In this document: positions 1-12,500 of the stretch, piece after piece
Numbering within the stretch: position 1 is the stretch's first letter
Layout: each line of letters starts with the position of its first letter
Translations under genes and position numbers: made by a program
Notes under the pieces: generated by a model
What the model was told of the DNA's origin: nothing
Databases searched by the model: none
Seen by the model: the letters and a program-made list of their open reading frames with translations, nothing else
Assembly (NCBI GenBank): GCA_012064415.1
Contig: SSNU01000323.1
Coordinates: 20,674 to 84,673, forward strand
Source: Gyrodactylus bullatarudis
Lineage: Eukaryota > Platyhelminthes > Monogenea > Gyrodactylidea > Gyrodactylidae
DNA: 64,000 nucleotides
Reading direction: 5' to 3'

Positions 1-84
1 CTTACAATGACGTAAAGAAAACACATTTTGTGAGTGACATTAGAGATGAATAACAACATTCTTCATTGAATCAGATTCATCATC

Positions 85-210
85 ATGGATTACACAACAA
101 GACTTTCTTTAAGAGATCAAATGAAGATCATTTCTCTCAAGCAGCTGAATATGACCTACCAAGATATTGCTAACGATAGAAAATGTACTGTTGGTCAGGT
201 AGCATCTGCC
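85..210 (+). pseudogene. Tc1-type transposase N-terminal fragment
   Basis: About 42 codons beginning MDYTTRLSLRDQMKII, followed by a helix-turn-helix-like stretch (QLNMTYQDIANDRKCTVGQ). This is the usual opening of Tc1-like DNA-binding domains, where a recognition helix follows 'tyqeIA'. The frame then runs into its own inverted copy and stops near 300, so no catalytic domain follows. The assignment rests on motif resemblance only. Another helix-turn-helix protein fragment is possible. Confidence 0.45.
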
Positions 211-288
211 GTTACATTTTCTATCGTTAGCAATATCTTGGTAGGTCATATTCAGCTGCTTGAGAGAAATGATCTTCATTTGATCTCT
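112..288. repeat. Perfect 76-bp inverted repeat (palindrome)
   Basis: Bases 112-187 are the exact reverse complement of 213-288, with a 25-nt spacer. I compared the two arms base by base and saw no mismatch. The left arm and spacer carry the start of a transposase-like reading frame (85-210). Perfect identity means the inversion is recent, or that it is an assembly or amplification fold-back artefact. Confidence 0.9.
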
Positions 289-303
289 CTGGAAAAAGGT
301 TAA

Positions 304-1980
304 GGAGAAAGTGCTATGAACATTTAGTGTAAATTCAAAATTTCATCAAATTTGACAAGAAATTAATCCATTTTCGGCCCTCAAATCTTTTAAATCTCAA
401 ATAAATTAATTATATTTTCATTATAATAATCATGAGTAAGCCATTGAATATTTTTTGTGCGTCGGGTTTTCCAGTCATACATTTTTTAGAGAGTTTAGTG
501 TATATTGGGACAGGTAACTTTCTCAGGGCATAATTCTGTCCTAAAGAAACTGAAAATAATTTATTAACCTCTTTCCTGAAAGAAGAACTTATATTCTATG
601 ACTTATCAGGCTACAAAAATCAGTTGAAAATTATGACAATATAGAAAGGACTCGTTTTTGAAACCACACTAAGATTCCAATTTCAGCGATGTACCCAAGG
701 GTTAAAAGGGAATCTGCTTATGAATGTCTTTTGAGAATCCAATTTATATCCACGCAAACTGTCTTCTCGAGAAATTCATCTGGTTTTAAACCATTCACTT
801 GAAAAAAAAGAAAATCCTGACAAAATTGACAATGGAAAAAACGAGTCTCTTATCCTTACAATTGTTTCTGCATGTTTATATTCCGAAAAAGAAGGAAAGA
901 AGGTTGATAATCGACAGGGTTGTAGTCGAGGGAAAAACAACCGAATCCATATTTCCCACTCTATAGACACACTCATATCCAATGAATGAATGCAAGAAAA
1001 TGGGGATTCCAAGTCTTCTTTTCTCGTTCTCTCTTGTGTAATCTCGTGATAAATGAATTTTTGGGTTATACTATATGCTACTTTCAAATTCTGATCGATT
1101 CCACACATTTCCCTTTGTTTGAATGTGATGATAATTGTCCATTGACACTTTTATATATTCCTCTTATACATTTCCTTTGATTGAATTATACCAAGTTTTC
1201 ATACTATTTAAGTGACGCTGAATCAGAATAGATGGCCTTTTGTAAGCATAACTAGCTTAGAAATGCTTTTAGAATTTTTGATGGTTCAAAATCTCTTTAT
1301 CACTTATGAGAGAATACACATATGACATAATTCTTGAAAACCGTTTTGCAGGGTATAACTACTCTTTTTAATGAACCTAATCTTGAAACTTAATTCTAAA
1401 AATTAAATAACAGCTAATTATATAGTTAATAATGAAGGTTAAACATGATAAATTAGCTGGAAAAAACCTGAAAGCCCCATTTTTTTAAAGAAAAACTTTT
1501 TGTTGTGAAACGGTTCAGGTTTAAATAATCTGAGCATGAAATTAGCTAAAAATTCACATGTATTAGCAACTGGTAATAAAATCGGGCAATATTTTATTTA
1601 TTAAAATGATTATGCATGTTTTGAATTATGCAATCAATCACGTGATTTTATCACGTTATCTAATTGTTTTTCTTACCATTCATTGAATATATACCAATAT
1701 GTTGCAAACTCTCTCTACTAAATGAGAAAATGTTTTCTATTTTTGAGCTTACGCCTCAAAATTCAAAACAAAAACACTCTCAAAAAGTCTATTATTAATC
1801 GATAGAATATTTTCATCTTGATAGAAACGTAATAATCTTCAAAATATTTAAACTAAAACTTTCCACAAGAAAATATCCAGGTATTCACTTATACAATTTA
1901 ATTAACTAGTAATCCTATCTAAACAAAGGGCCTTGATGTAAAAGAAAAGTGATCAACTGGCAAATGGTTGTAAATAAACA
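304..1980. other. AT-rich stretch with no gene seen
   Basis: Short open frames in this stretch have no recognisable domain, no coding-like composition and no convincing splice context. Its right edge meets the start of the segmental duplication that carries actin. Confidence 0.5.
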
Positions 1981-2649
1981 TTAGAAAAAACTAATTACTC
2001 TGAGCAAAAGTTTCATTGACAATTCATAATCGATATTCGAAGCTTATCTAACACATTCACATAGTTTCAACATTCAACTCTGATTCTTACTTAATCCCTT
2101 ACAGACATGTCTAAAGAAACATGCATGTAATAAACCAAATATATAATAAAAAAGATATTTGTATCATTCTGGAATGTTTGTCTCTGTTCTCATCTTAACT
2201 GCATCTGCCGTCATGGCTTGTTTCAAAATCAAGAGACACCTACCTATTAGATATGTGAAATTTTTCGTTTCTCAGACTCTCAACCATCTGTACATTTATT
2301 TACAACTATTGACTTTTCATATTCTCTTTGGCCCATGTGTATTACATTTGCTCTTCTCAATTCTCTTATATAAAACTTTAAATCAATATTAATGTCATAT
2401 ATTTCAAAATGATTAATTTCTTTATATATTTACGAATGATTGAATTATACCCTCATAACTTTCGTAAATGTACCATATCATGATAGACAGAGTTATATAT
2501 CAAAAACTAACTAATTCTAAAGTACGTTTTAATTTTTATCATTGATCGAGCTTTGATAAAAACCAAGTTAAAATCAGTAAAAAAGTAGAAATCATAACTG
2601 TAAAGAAAAATAATCTAACATTTTAAAAAGATCTCTATTCAGTAAGAAG

Positions 2650-3779
2650 TTAGAAGCATTTCTGGTGGACAATTCCAGCACCTGATTCATCATATTCTTC
2701 TTTTGTAATCCACATACTCTGGAAGGTAGTTAGGGAGGAAAGAATTGAACCACCGATCCAGACTGAATACTTCCTCTCTTCGGGAGCAATGATCTTGACT
2801 TTGCAATTATTGTGGTACCATAGAAATAAGTTCCTTGTTGAGTCTTTCAGCAATACCTGGATACATGGTGGTACCACCAGACAAGACAATATTCTGGAAC
2901 AAATCTCTTCTGATATCTACATCACATGCTTGCACGGAATTGTAAATTGTTCCATGAATGCCTTCACCTTCGAGATGAACAAAGTCAGGCTTGAAGAGAC
3001 ATTCAGGAGCCCTGAATCTTTCCGTATCGATGGTGATGCATGAACCATCAGGAAGCTCATAAGTTTTGGCAATCTTGTTTGATTCTTCACAGAGTTTCTT
3101 CTCAGCATCAAAGTCTAGTGCGATATAGCACAATTTCTCCTTGATGTCACGAACAATTTCACGTTCAGCGGAAGTTTTGAAGTTGTAGCCCTTCTCTGTG
3201 AGGATTTTGACCAAGTATTCAGTAATATCTCTTCCGGCCAAATCAATTCTCTTGATAGCATGTGGAAGAGAATAGCCTTCATAAATTGGTACAACATGGG
3301 AGACACCATCTCCAGAATCAAAAACAATACCAGTTGTTCTACCAGAAGCGTACAATGAAAGGACAGCTTGAATAGCAACATAGGTCATAGGAACATGGAA
3401 AGTCTCAAACATGAGCTGAACCATACGTTCTCTATTACTCTTGGGATTCAATGGAGACCTCTGTGAGAAGGGTTGGGTGATCCTTTGGATCAACACGAAG
3501 TTCATTGTAGAAAGTGTGATGCCAAATTTTTTCCATATCATCCCAGTTTGTTACAATACCGTGTTCGATTGGATATTTGAGAATCAAGACACCTCTCTTG
3601 GATTGAGCTTCGTCACCAACGAAAACATCTTTCTTTCCCATACCAACCATAGCGGTTGCTTCTTTTGGTCTACCAATAATCGAGGGGAACACAGCTCTAG
3701 GTGAATCATCTCCAGCAAAACCCGCTTTGCACATACCTGAACCATTGTCAATGACTAGGGCTTTCAAATCATCATCCAT
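2650..3779 (-). pseudogene. Actin, intronless, two frameshifts (copy 1)
   Basis: Filament-forming ATPase of the cytoskeleton. The frame starts [20 protein letters not shown] (phosphate-binding loop 1). It continues through [29 protein letters not shown] (second nucleotide loop) and [15 protein letters not shown], and ends [12 protein letters not shown], the normal actin C-terminus. The length matches the usual 375-377 residues, with no intron. The protein is divergent from common actins, for example [17 protein letters not shown] near residue 45. Reading is broken by an extra base near 3450 (after HPTLLTE) and another near 2807 (between SMVPQ and NCKVK). Copy 2 lacks the second insertion. Either this copy is a young pseudogene or the indels are sequencing errors. 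Confidence 0.85.
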
Positions 3780-3823
3780 AATTAAATTTTTTTGAAATTG
3801 AAACTAATGATATCTCAAACGTG

Positions 3824-3831
3824 CTTTTATA
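3824..3831 (-). promoter_or_regulatory. TATA box of actin copy 1
   Basis: TATAAAAG on the minus strand, about 45 bp upstream of the actin start codon (3779). The 5' flank from the ATG to past this box is conserved in actin copy 2 (box at 21599-21606), although the bases beyond diverge. Confidence 0.6.
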
Positions 3832-4001
3832 CTTTGAGTAGAAGCTTACAAGAAAGCACTCAGGCAGTTCAAGATTTCATCAGCAAGAAATATCTATCCA
3901 TATATGGATGCCAGCTCAATTCCTCATTTACAGTTGTACACGCTCACATTGCTATTAATGTATACACTTATAATGGCTCTTTATTAATCCCTAACCAATG
4001 A

Positions 4002-7000
4002 TATTGATCCTGAGTAATATTACGCTCTAATGATGTCATGTATATTGTTATTTCAATGAAAGAGACTCGGTTGAATCCTTGATAATAAGACATTTTAATT
4101 ACCTGATATATAAGCTACCTTTTGTATGTATGGCAAATCTATATTGTTTTACATCATCTTCTTATCATGAACTATTATTTCATCAAGTTTTCTATGAACA
4201 TTTGATTTTCAGTTTCATGATGTAGTTGCTTAATTCAGATTCTCTATATCAAGTATTAAAACTTTTACCTTTAAATACATTTTCAGATAGGACAAACATA
4301 GGATCATCCTAACCACTTGCTTAATAATGGCTAATTCTGGAAAGAACAAAATAATTCATCTAGGTTTTCAGGATAAACACCAGTGTTAGAAATACAATTA
4401 ATTATTTGCTAGAATTATTTTTCTTCATTTCTCCAACGCCTCATGCTAACGTCTTGAAGCAATGTGGTAGGCCCAATTTTATTACTAATCCATTTATGAC
4501 TAATCATCATTAATAATATAATTCTTTTCTCTTCCATGCGAGTGTTATTAGTTTATAAAGTAGAAGAAAAAACACGAAACCAGTTTAGATTATGATGGTA
4601 GACTCTGAAGTGGATAGTAGTGAAAAAGAAGAGTTCACTTTGGTTTACATTTTTGATTGAATTAATTCTCTTATTTTGGATCTGAGTTAACTTAGCTCCA
4701 ACTGCGATAATGCCCCATCCACCCTTTTCTCCTCACAAAAGTATCCTTATTTTGCTTAGTCGCTGTTTGAATGAATAAATCATTCTGGAATTTATGTCCT
4801 TCTAATATATGGAAAAACTGTCAGTGATCAAGACTATATAGAGTAAAAATTGATCTTTCTATCTATCCCTTATTCTTTTAAGGGCATTGAGTTGCACTCC
4901 TCACGAATCTCGAGTCAAATTACCCTTACCCATTTACTCTGACCTCCATTTTCTCCATTCTCTTTTATTTCCAAGGTCACAGAAAAGAAACAGTTTTTCC
5001 CTATACTCCAAATAAAAAAGTACTCTCTTGTCATTGCTCAAGAAAATAAACGAATCATCTCATCCAATCTACTACATCTTGAGTATAGACTCTATTGCAT
5101 AGATACAAAGAGAGATAGAGATATTCGTTCCATCTAAGGATCTCTGTGTATTTTGGTAATTGTACTAATGAAAGAATTGATAAAATTTTAAAGTACAAAT
5201 CTTGATTTGGTCCTTTTTATTGTAATTTATTGATCTCTTTTTCGAATTTTTTTCTTGTTCCGTGGTCCTTGAAACAGTCATATATCTTTTAGAAAATTGA
5301 AGCTAACTGATATCAGGTTGGGAATCTATATGATTTTTACAAAAATCTCAATTTTTCCATCAAGAATTCGAATGTGTTGAAGATTTTTTGGAATCTTGAT
5401 AATTTTCTCTAATATTACCATCTGAACAGAAAAAAATTCTTGATCGATTTCACAACTTGAAAATTGCTGAAATTTAAGATTACCAATGTTTGGTCAAAAT
5501 GGTTGGTCTTTCGAAAAAATAATTACAAAATCCGGTTTTCGCATCTAATTTTGATCCTGAAAAGCTTCATTTGACCAAACTCCCACTTTCAAATCAATCA
5601 AAATATTCAGTTCAACATAATAAGTATCCCAAAAAATCCTCAGCTACCAACTTTATATGAAATAGGATTTTTACTAAATTGCCTAGTTTTTCCACCTTCT
5701 TACACGGAAAGTTAACTTTTTCTCGAAGAAAATGACTTTTGGTTCACTATTCTGTTGACCTAACTAACTATTCTGCAATGGCTTACCTTTCGCTTCAATG
5801 TTTTTTTCTCTAAATAGAGTAATGAATCAATTTTGTGTTTGGATTTTAAAAAGTCACACTTTTTCATCAAACCACTACTAACAAGACTACTATGAAAGAG
5901 TATTTTGATATTTTCTATTCAAAACATGTTTGAATAAAGCCAATCAGGGTCATCTAAGTTCAAGAGTTATTACAAATGCCAATGAACAAGTTGCTATCAT
6001 TCAACTTGACAAAAACTACATTCTGCTAAAAATAAATAATCTCTACTTGGCTATAGAGAAAATATATTCAATCAGAGTAGTGCCTCCGTAAAAACTGGTA
6101 AAAAATTAATCCTCTTCTCTCTTGAAATATTTCTGAGCCATTTAGCTAATATAAGTAGATAAAACGATCGAAATTAAAGGTAAATAATTTTTTTTTTAAT
6201 TTCACTCCGGGTTTTTTTTCTATATCACCCCGTTGAATACTGGTTATAGAGCATTCTAAACTTCCTGATAACCTTTTAAAAAAGGAAGCCTAGAAATTTC
6301 TTATTCTACCGGCAAACTTAACTATAAATATTTTGACCTCTGGAACAATGGGACATGATGGGTTCAATTTGAAGCTTGAAATTCAATCACTATTCTATTT
6401 TAAGTTCAAAAAAATATTCAATATAACTTGAATTATCTAAAAAAATATTGAAATTTTAATTATAATCAGGAAATTTGAGCAATTGTCCGTCTAAATAATG
6501 TACAATTCTGAAACCCAATCTTTCACAACTACAAAGAACATTGGAGATGACATTTGACTTTTAATTATCATCTTCATAAAATTTTAGTTTTTTTGTCTAG
6601 CTCCTACCATTCCAGTTACAATTCAATTTGTACACATGGCCAATACATTATTATTTCCATCATTATTATACGTACTGTATTTCATTCTGTCTGTCTTGAA
6701 TTCTGAATGTGATATTTACCGATAAGCAGAAAAGAATTACAAATCTCTCCTCCTCCACCATTACAATGTACTTGGAGTAGACTGAATCTAATTTTTTAAG
6801 AATAAATGCCGGAGTAATTATGCCAACTGTCCATCTTGATATATTGTTTTTATTGGAAATTTTATTACTTTTAAAATTACAATTTGACTATTCCCTACAT
6901 AATGCAAAATTCAATTTCCCAACTCTGGAAAAGTTAAAGTTTCCACATTAGAGCTTAAGAACAATTCGTATACTTTGAACAATGTATATGTTGTGCGCAA

Positions 7001-9599
7001 TCTTTTCCTGGTTTTTAACCTTGTTGATCATTTCAGAATAAGAAAATTTAGAGGCTTGTTCTTCAATGAGATCGTACAAGTTCTTCCCGTCATCCATTTT
7101 TGATTTTTAGATACCAAAATATTCTTATGTATTTGACTCAATAGGAGAAGACTTTTATTATACATTTGTTCCTTCTAAGGTTTACATATGTGTATGTATG
7201 AAAGTAAGGCTGGGGGGGGGGTAGAGAAAAAAGAAAATAAGCCTACTATGGTGTGTACGTGTGGGCCATGTTTTTTGATTTATCGCAAAGGTCAAACTAG
7301 CATATTCAAAAAATAATCTTCATAAATTGGCCCACCAAAATAGGAAGAGAGTAAAATCTTGCAGAATTGTGCAACTTCCTAAATTGAGTACAACAATAAC
7401 AATTGTGAGAATATTTATCAGGATTATAGTATTTTATGGATCAAACAAAGATAAATTTGGTTGATTTGAAGTTTTGAGTTTATGATTCTCTTGTCCAATA
7501 CTGATCCTGATAATCTTCTTTTGAAATCAGCAAAAACTCAAAGTTCAAAAAGATGGGAATTTGTCGCAACTTCGAGATTTCAAATTAGCCATAATTTTTT
7601 TTAAAATATTTTCTCCTATTAATGAAAGTGGGCCTCATGATCTAGATTACAAAAAATCTTGATCAAATTCGATTTCTTGATGAAAAAATTAAGAATTTTG
7701 TGAAAATCATCTTCATATTAACTTTTACGTGTATAGAATCTTGGAGTATTAAAAAGGTCTTACACTATCAACTAACGATGACCTTTTTTTCCAGAGCAAT
7801 CTTGCACTTTAACATTCCAATTAAATTTAATGCTAATACATAATACAATATTTTCCCCTCATTAATAAATAAAGGGCTTTACTACTTACTGTATTTCATG
7901 TTTATCATTACATTTTCTCTGATGATGAAGCATACATTGAAGGTATATTACATGTTGTTATTACTGCATTATTGAATATAGATGTGAATGTAAACACTCT
8001 CTCTATTCGATAATAAAACCATATTTAGCTTCAGATTGCACTTTTTGGATCTAAACTTTTGTGATTTAATGCCAACATTTTACAATATAATACCCTACTT
8101 ATCTATTTTTACTACTAAAATATTTCCTCCTAAAACATGTAGTTGAACATTTTTTTGTGCTAGATTATTCATATATTGTAATCTTCAACCTATGAATAAA
8201 TCAATTATCTCCGTAAAACCAAATAATGATGTATTGATCAAACTATTATAATCTCTAAAGTCTCTCTTCATTCAAACTCAAATCATCTTCACGACTTGAC
8301 ATTGATTGATGATCCTGTCCAACAAGAATTTTCATTTTCATTTAAATTGTACTATAGATCTTTCCTTACTCAAGTTGAATCAAATTTTCTTAGTTCCAAG
8401 TTATCTTTACCTACCCTGACGAGATTAACCGATCTAAATGAAATTCCATCTTGTTTTTACACCAGTATATTAGAATATGTCTTTAAATAAAAAAAGACAA
8501 GAAATTCGAAAATCATGTAATGATACAAATTCAATTTGGCCTCAATAGGTTAATTATGAATTTCACGGCTTTTGAGTGTAAAGAATTACTTGAAGAATGC
8601 TGATTTTAAGAAAATATAGTCAAATATATTTATTATGTTTAATATATAAACCATTAGGGTAATACAAGATTTTAACTTTTCGAATTTTTGCGTTCATTTG
8701 ATAGAAAATAAAAGAGAGAAAAGTTTCCTATTGAACCTTATGTTTTTAATTTTATTTAGTTATGCATAATTTTAATTAAAGATGTCAGATTTTCAAATTC
8801 GCGCCACCATTTTACTACGAGAAATGATAAATTTTGAATTATTGGACAAGCTTTCATCTTTTTGAATCAGTTTTCACGTCAAATTAATATTAAATATATT
8901 CTGAATACACCCTGAAAAATCAATTCAATTTGGGAAAAATTAACGATTTTAGGGAAAATGGGAAATGGCATATCAGAACACCAAAATTTTTAAATTTAGT
9001 TTTCGTATACGGCAATTACGGAGCATAGAGAATCTATTTGAGGTAAAAAATAGAAAAGTGTTTAGAGAAAAAAAAATTTGTTTTTCTCTAATAAACCATA
9101 TTTTCATCGGGTTTTCGCAACAAGTACTAATTATTTTGATAAACTTGTAAATTATTAAATTTGGTCTGACGTTAACGGTTCGAACACAGAGGAAACTCAA
9201 AAAGCAACAATTATTCCCAACTAAAATGTAATTTCTTCCAACTAATAATTAGGGAAAGTAATAAAGCGCCCTTGTGATGATTTAATCACTTTTTTATTCC
9301 TATTAGCTAAGCTTTTATTGCCTCCCATTTCAAAGAACAAGAAATATGGAGCTATTTGTATAAAAGTATTTAGTCCCTCTCTTCCAATTATCAAACAGTT
9401 ATGTTTAGCAGGATTGGACTATTAAAAAAATTAATTTCTCCCTACAAAATAAGCCAAAAAGCTATAAAAATTGTTACATAATTAGCTCTCCTCTCTTTTT
9501 ATGTTTCTGTCCCATTTGAACTACTATATTAGTTGCATTAAAATTTTTTATTTTTTAAGAAACATCAAATGGTTAATAATACCGCGTTCATTATTTCAG
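4002..9599. other. 5.6 kb without recognisable gene; repeats
   Basis: No open frame here has a recognisable domain or splice context. It contains members of dispersed families: about 5296-5660 and 7485-7735 belong to the fold-back family described at 58298. A half-element with the 'AATGGGACATGATGGGTT' motif lies near 6346. A run of ten G lies near 7211. Confidence 0.5.
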
Positions 9600-12500
9600 G
9601 TCAAAAATTTACAAAAATCCAAAGACTCTTGATGACATGTCGCCAACAGTTATCAAGAAGAATTTCCAGAATTCATCACCAAATCAAGATTCAGATGATT
9701 ATCCAAATGGAACCATCAAGCCTTCCCTGCCATTGAAGAAATCTCCTGATGAGCCCGTGACAACAACCACGCCCACGGCAACAACGGCTACGACAACTCT
9801 GAATCTAGATTCTAACTTGATCTGCTCCAACTGCAAATGCCATATGCAAGCACCTCTCTCGTCAGGTGAAAGGGTCGAGCGTATCATTCGAACTAGTACA
9901 GACTCCACAACAGACACCCATGATTTTTCTTTTGATACAAACGATGATAGATCTCGTCGATTTAGTGAAGACTTCCCCTCCAACCCAAGGACAGTTTTGA
10001 AGGGAGAAGATTTCGCTGAAAACGTCAATAGAACCATTCTCCTGTCGTGCATCCATGCCCATTTGATGACAGATAACAAATGTGAGCCATTTAAAATTTA
10101 TAATATTATTCTTTGGCCGATATATTCAGGCTCTACTCTCGACGTCATATGATCTTTTTGAAAAAACCTTTGGGAAATTCCTGTAAAAATTATTCCTAAA
10201 AATTTACAGAAATCAATCATTTCAAACAGAAAAGCTTATATTTTTACATTTTGGATGATTCAAGTCTTTGGAATCTAATGAATCATTCTTGGGCATCTGA
10301 AGAACAATAGGACTCAAGGCAGTAACTTTAGTACTTGATAGTATGTAATAAAATTTAACTTCTTTCTAGCTTATCAGAAATGATTTTTTAATAGTAACTT
10401 GAAATTAAAACCATGAAAAATGATACTTGATCCAAAGAAAAAGTTATTCTAGCATTAACTCATTTACAGATTTTCAAAATTTCCCATTTCCCTAAAAAAT
10501 AAAATACCTTCTGTAAATTTAAATCATCTGAAATTCATTCAACAAGATCATGAATTTCCAAAAGCTTACCTTATAAGATTACAGTTATTATGTAATTATT
10601 GGTAGACTTTGTTTCTATCAAGTTGAAAAGTTGCTCTTTCTTGTATTCTATTGTTAAGTGAAATTTTGAAAAAAAACGACAGCTATTTATTATTCATCAG
10701 TATCTTTTCTTTGATCCTTTCCAATATTTCTGTCCACCTCCCACCTCAAATGTCTATGAATATTTCACTAGTTTGAATCTTTGGTTAGATAAAAATCATG
10801 TCTTGTTTTGTAAAAAAGGTAATTCTAAAAGTCTCACGAAAAATATCTTTTTGCTAAGTATCCGCATTAATAGCTCTTTTTTTTGAAGATCCGATTAAGC
10901 GTTCATTTCGTCTCGGAAAGGAGAATTTTTTTCAGGAGTAGTCCTCATCTTGTACCGTCTGGTAATCATGATCCCTAGAACCTTTTCCAAAGTTCCCTTA
11001 TCGCAGACCCTAATAACTAAAGACCAAAAAATCCTGATCGGGCCTAAATATAAAGTTTTATTGACACAGTACTAAAATATTGAATCATCAATAAGAAAGG
11101 AATCTGGTTAGTACGGTTACTCGTTTTCAATTAGCCGGAAAATTAGTTTACCAAAAGAAATTTTCAAATTAAAATTTACTTTCAAGTCAAAACTTAAAAA
11201 ATGATAATTTCGAACTATAACTTGTAAATGTTTAATTCTTTTTCTCTCTTAGTAGGTTCAAAGCATTCTTTTAATCAGAATTTCCCATCTACTAATAAGT
11301 AGGCAAAAGCTAAATTTAAATAATCTTGGTCATTTTATCAAAATTTAAATAGATCTTTCAGAATTTTTGAGATACTTTTTAGAGTACTAATGATTGATAT
11401 CGTACTGTGACCTATGTAATTAAGAGGGCGGTAAAAATGCTATTTTTAATATGTTCATGAGCGATAAAATCTAATCAAAATGATATATATTTCCCAAAAA
11501 AATCTATTCTAATCTTGATTTGCTCATCAAACAAACCTTGTATTCTTATCCATGATCTAATCATAGACAAGTCTAGATCGAATATGATATTTTTATAAAT
11601 TTGATTTTGCTAAAAAATTGCTATTTTTCAGTATGAAAATGCTATTTTCTAGAAAATTATTGCCATTTTTACCCCCCCCCCCCCTAGTAGTTAGACTTGT
11701 TTATAATCGCTCGTACATTGGGCAAATCTCACGAAAGTATTAACAGGCATCTTTAGAATTCTTTTTCATATCCTTTATCAATAATAATTTGTATCATCTT
11801 CTTATTCACGTAGTTGTTTAAGAACCGAGTATCTTACAAAATACATACACATTCTATTTTCGTTATCTTTGACCCATTTCTTTTCTATTTGATTCTTTTT
11901 GTAGAATAAAAAAATTTCATTGTTTATACCTCATATGTTGTGCAGCTATAAGCTTTATGGATAATGAAGATGATACAAAAAATTTCAATTGATTTTCTCT
12001 CTAAACCATTCTTAGATGGAAAAAATATCCAATAATTACATTTGATAAGCGTATTGTATTAGTAAGTAACGACTAAAGGTTTTCTCTTCTACCCTTAACT
12101 TTGTTTCTGAAAAAAAAGAAAATCAGATTGCGCTCTGAATACTGGATATCTGATATGAATTAGTGTACAGTTTGAAAAGAAACTGTATATCATTTTATTC
12201 CTTTGAATAATTTCCTTAATATACTCTTTAATGGAATAAACTTGAGATTTCTTTCAATAATCATTATAAGGTACTTTATCCTGAGCTTGGTTTTTCTATG
12301 TGAATCTTCATATCAACCAATATCAGGTTGGTCTTAAACCATTTAGATGATACAATAAAATCTAGTGTTAAGATTAAACGAAAGGTTATTGATGAATAAA
12401 GCTTCAGTTTCGTCGTTTCTCTTCAGACCAAAAACCGGCTTTTGATGAATTTATATGCATGAAAAATTACGAAATCCATTTACGTTGGCCAAGCAACTGC

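Larger units (their letters stand above)
1985..3900. repeat. Segmental duplication, copy 1 (actin locus)
   Basis: This block is homologous, in the same orientation, to about 19505-21668. Shared parts are the actin 3' flank (for example the AGTTTCAACATTCAACTC stretch near 2065 and 19591), the actin gene, its 5' UTR and TATA region. Similarity falls away near 3890 and 21660. The flanks have many substitutions and indels, whereas the central coding part (about 2690-3440) is practically identical to the other copy. Confidence 0.85.

Noticed and set aside
2159..2392. 77-codon plus-strand open frame with hydrophobic residues
   Set aside because: It lies in the actin 3' flank shared with copy 2 (about 19682-19795), where the frame is not preserved. 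No domain was recognised.
2789..3704. Plus-strand open frames opposite actin copy 1
   Set aside because: They are shadows of the conserved actin frame and recur identically opposite copy 2.
9699..10079. 126-codon minus-strand frame
   Set aside because: Antisense of the PH-gene exon; its Val/Gly-rich run is the reverse of the Thr/Ala codons. The sense frame has proper splice borders.
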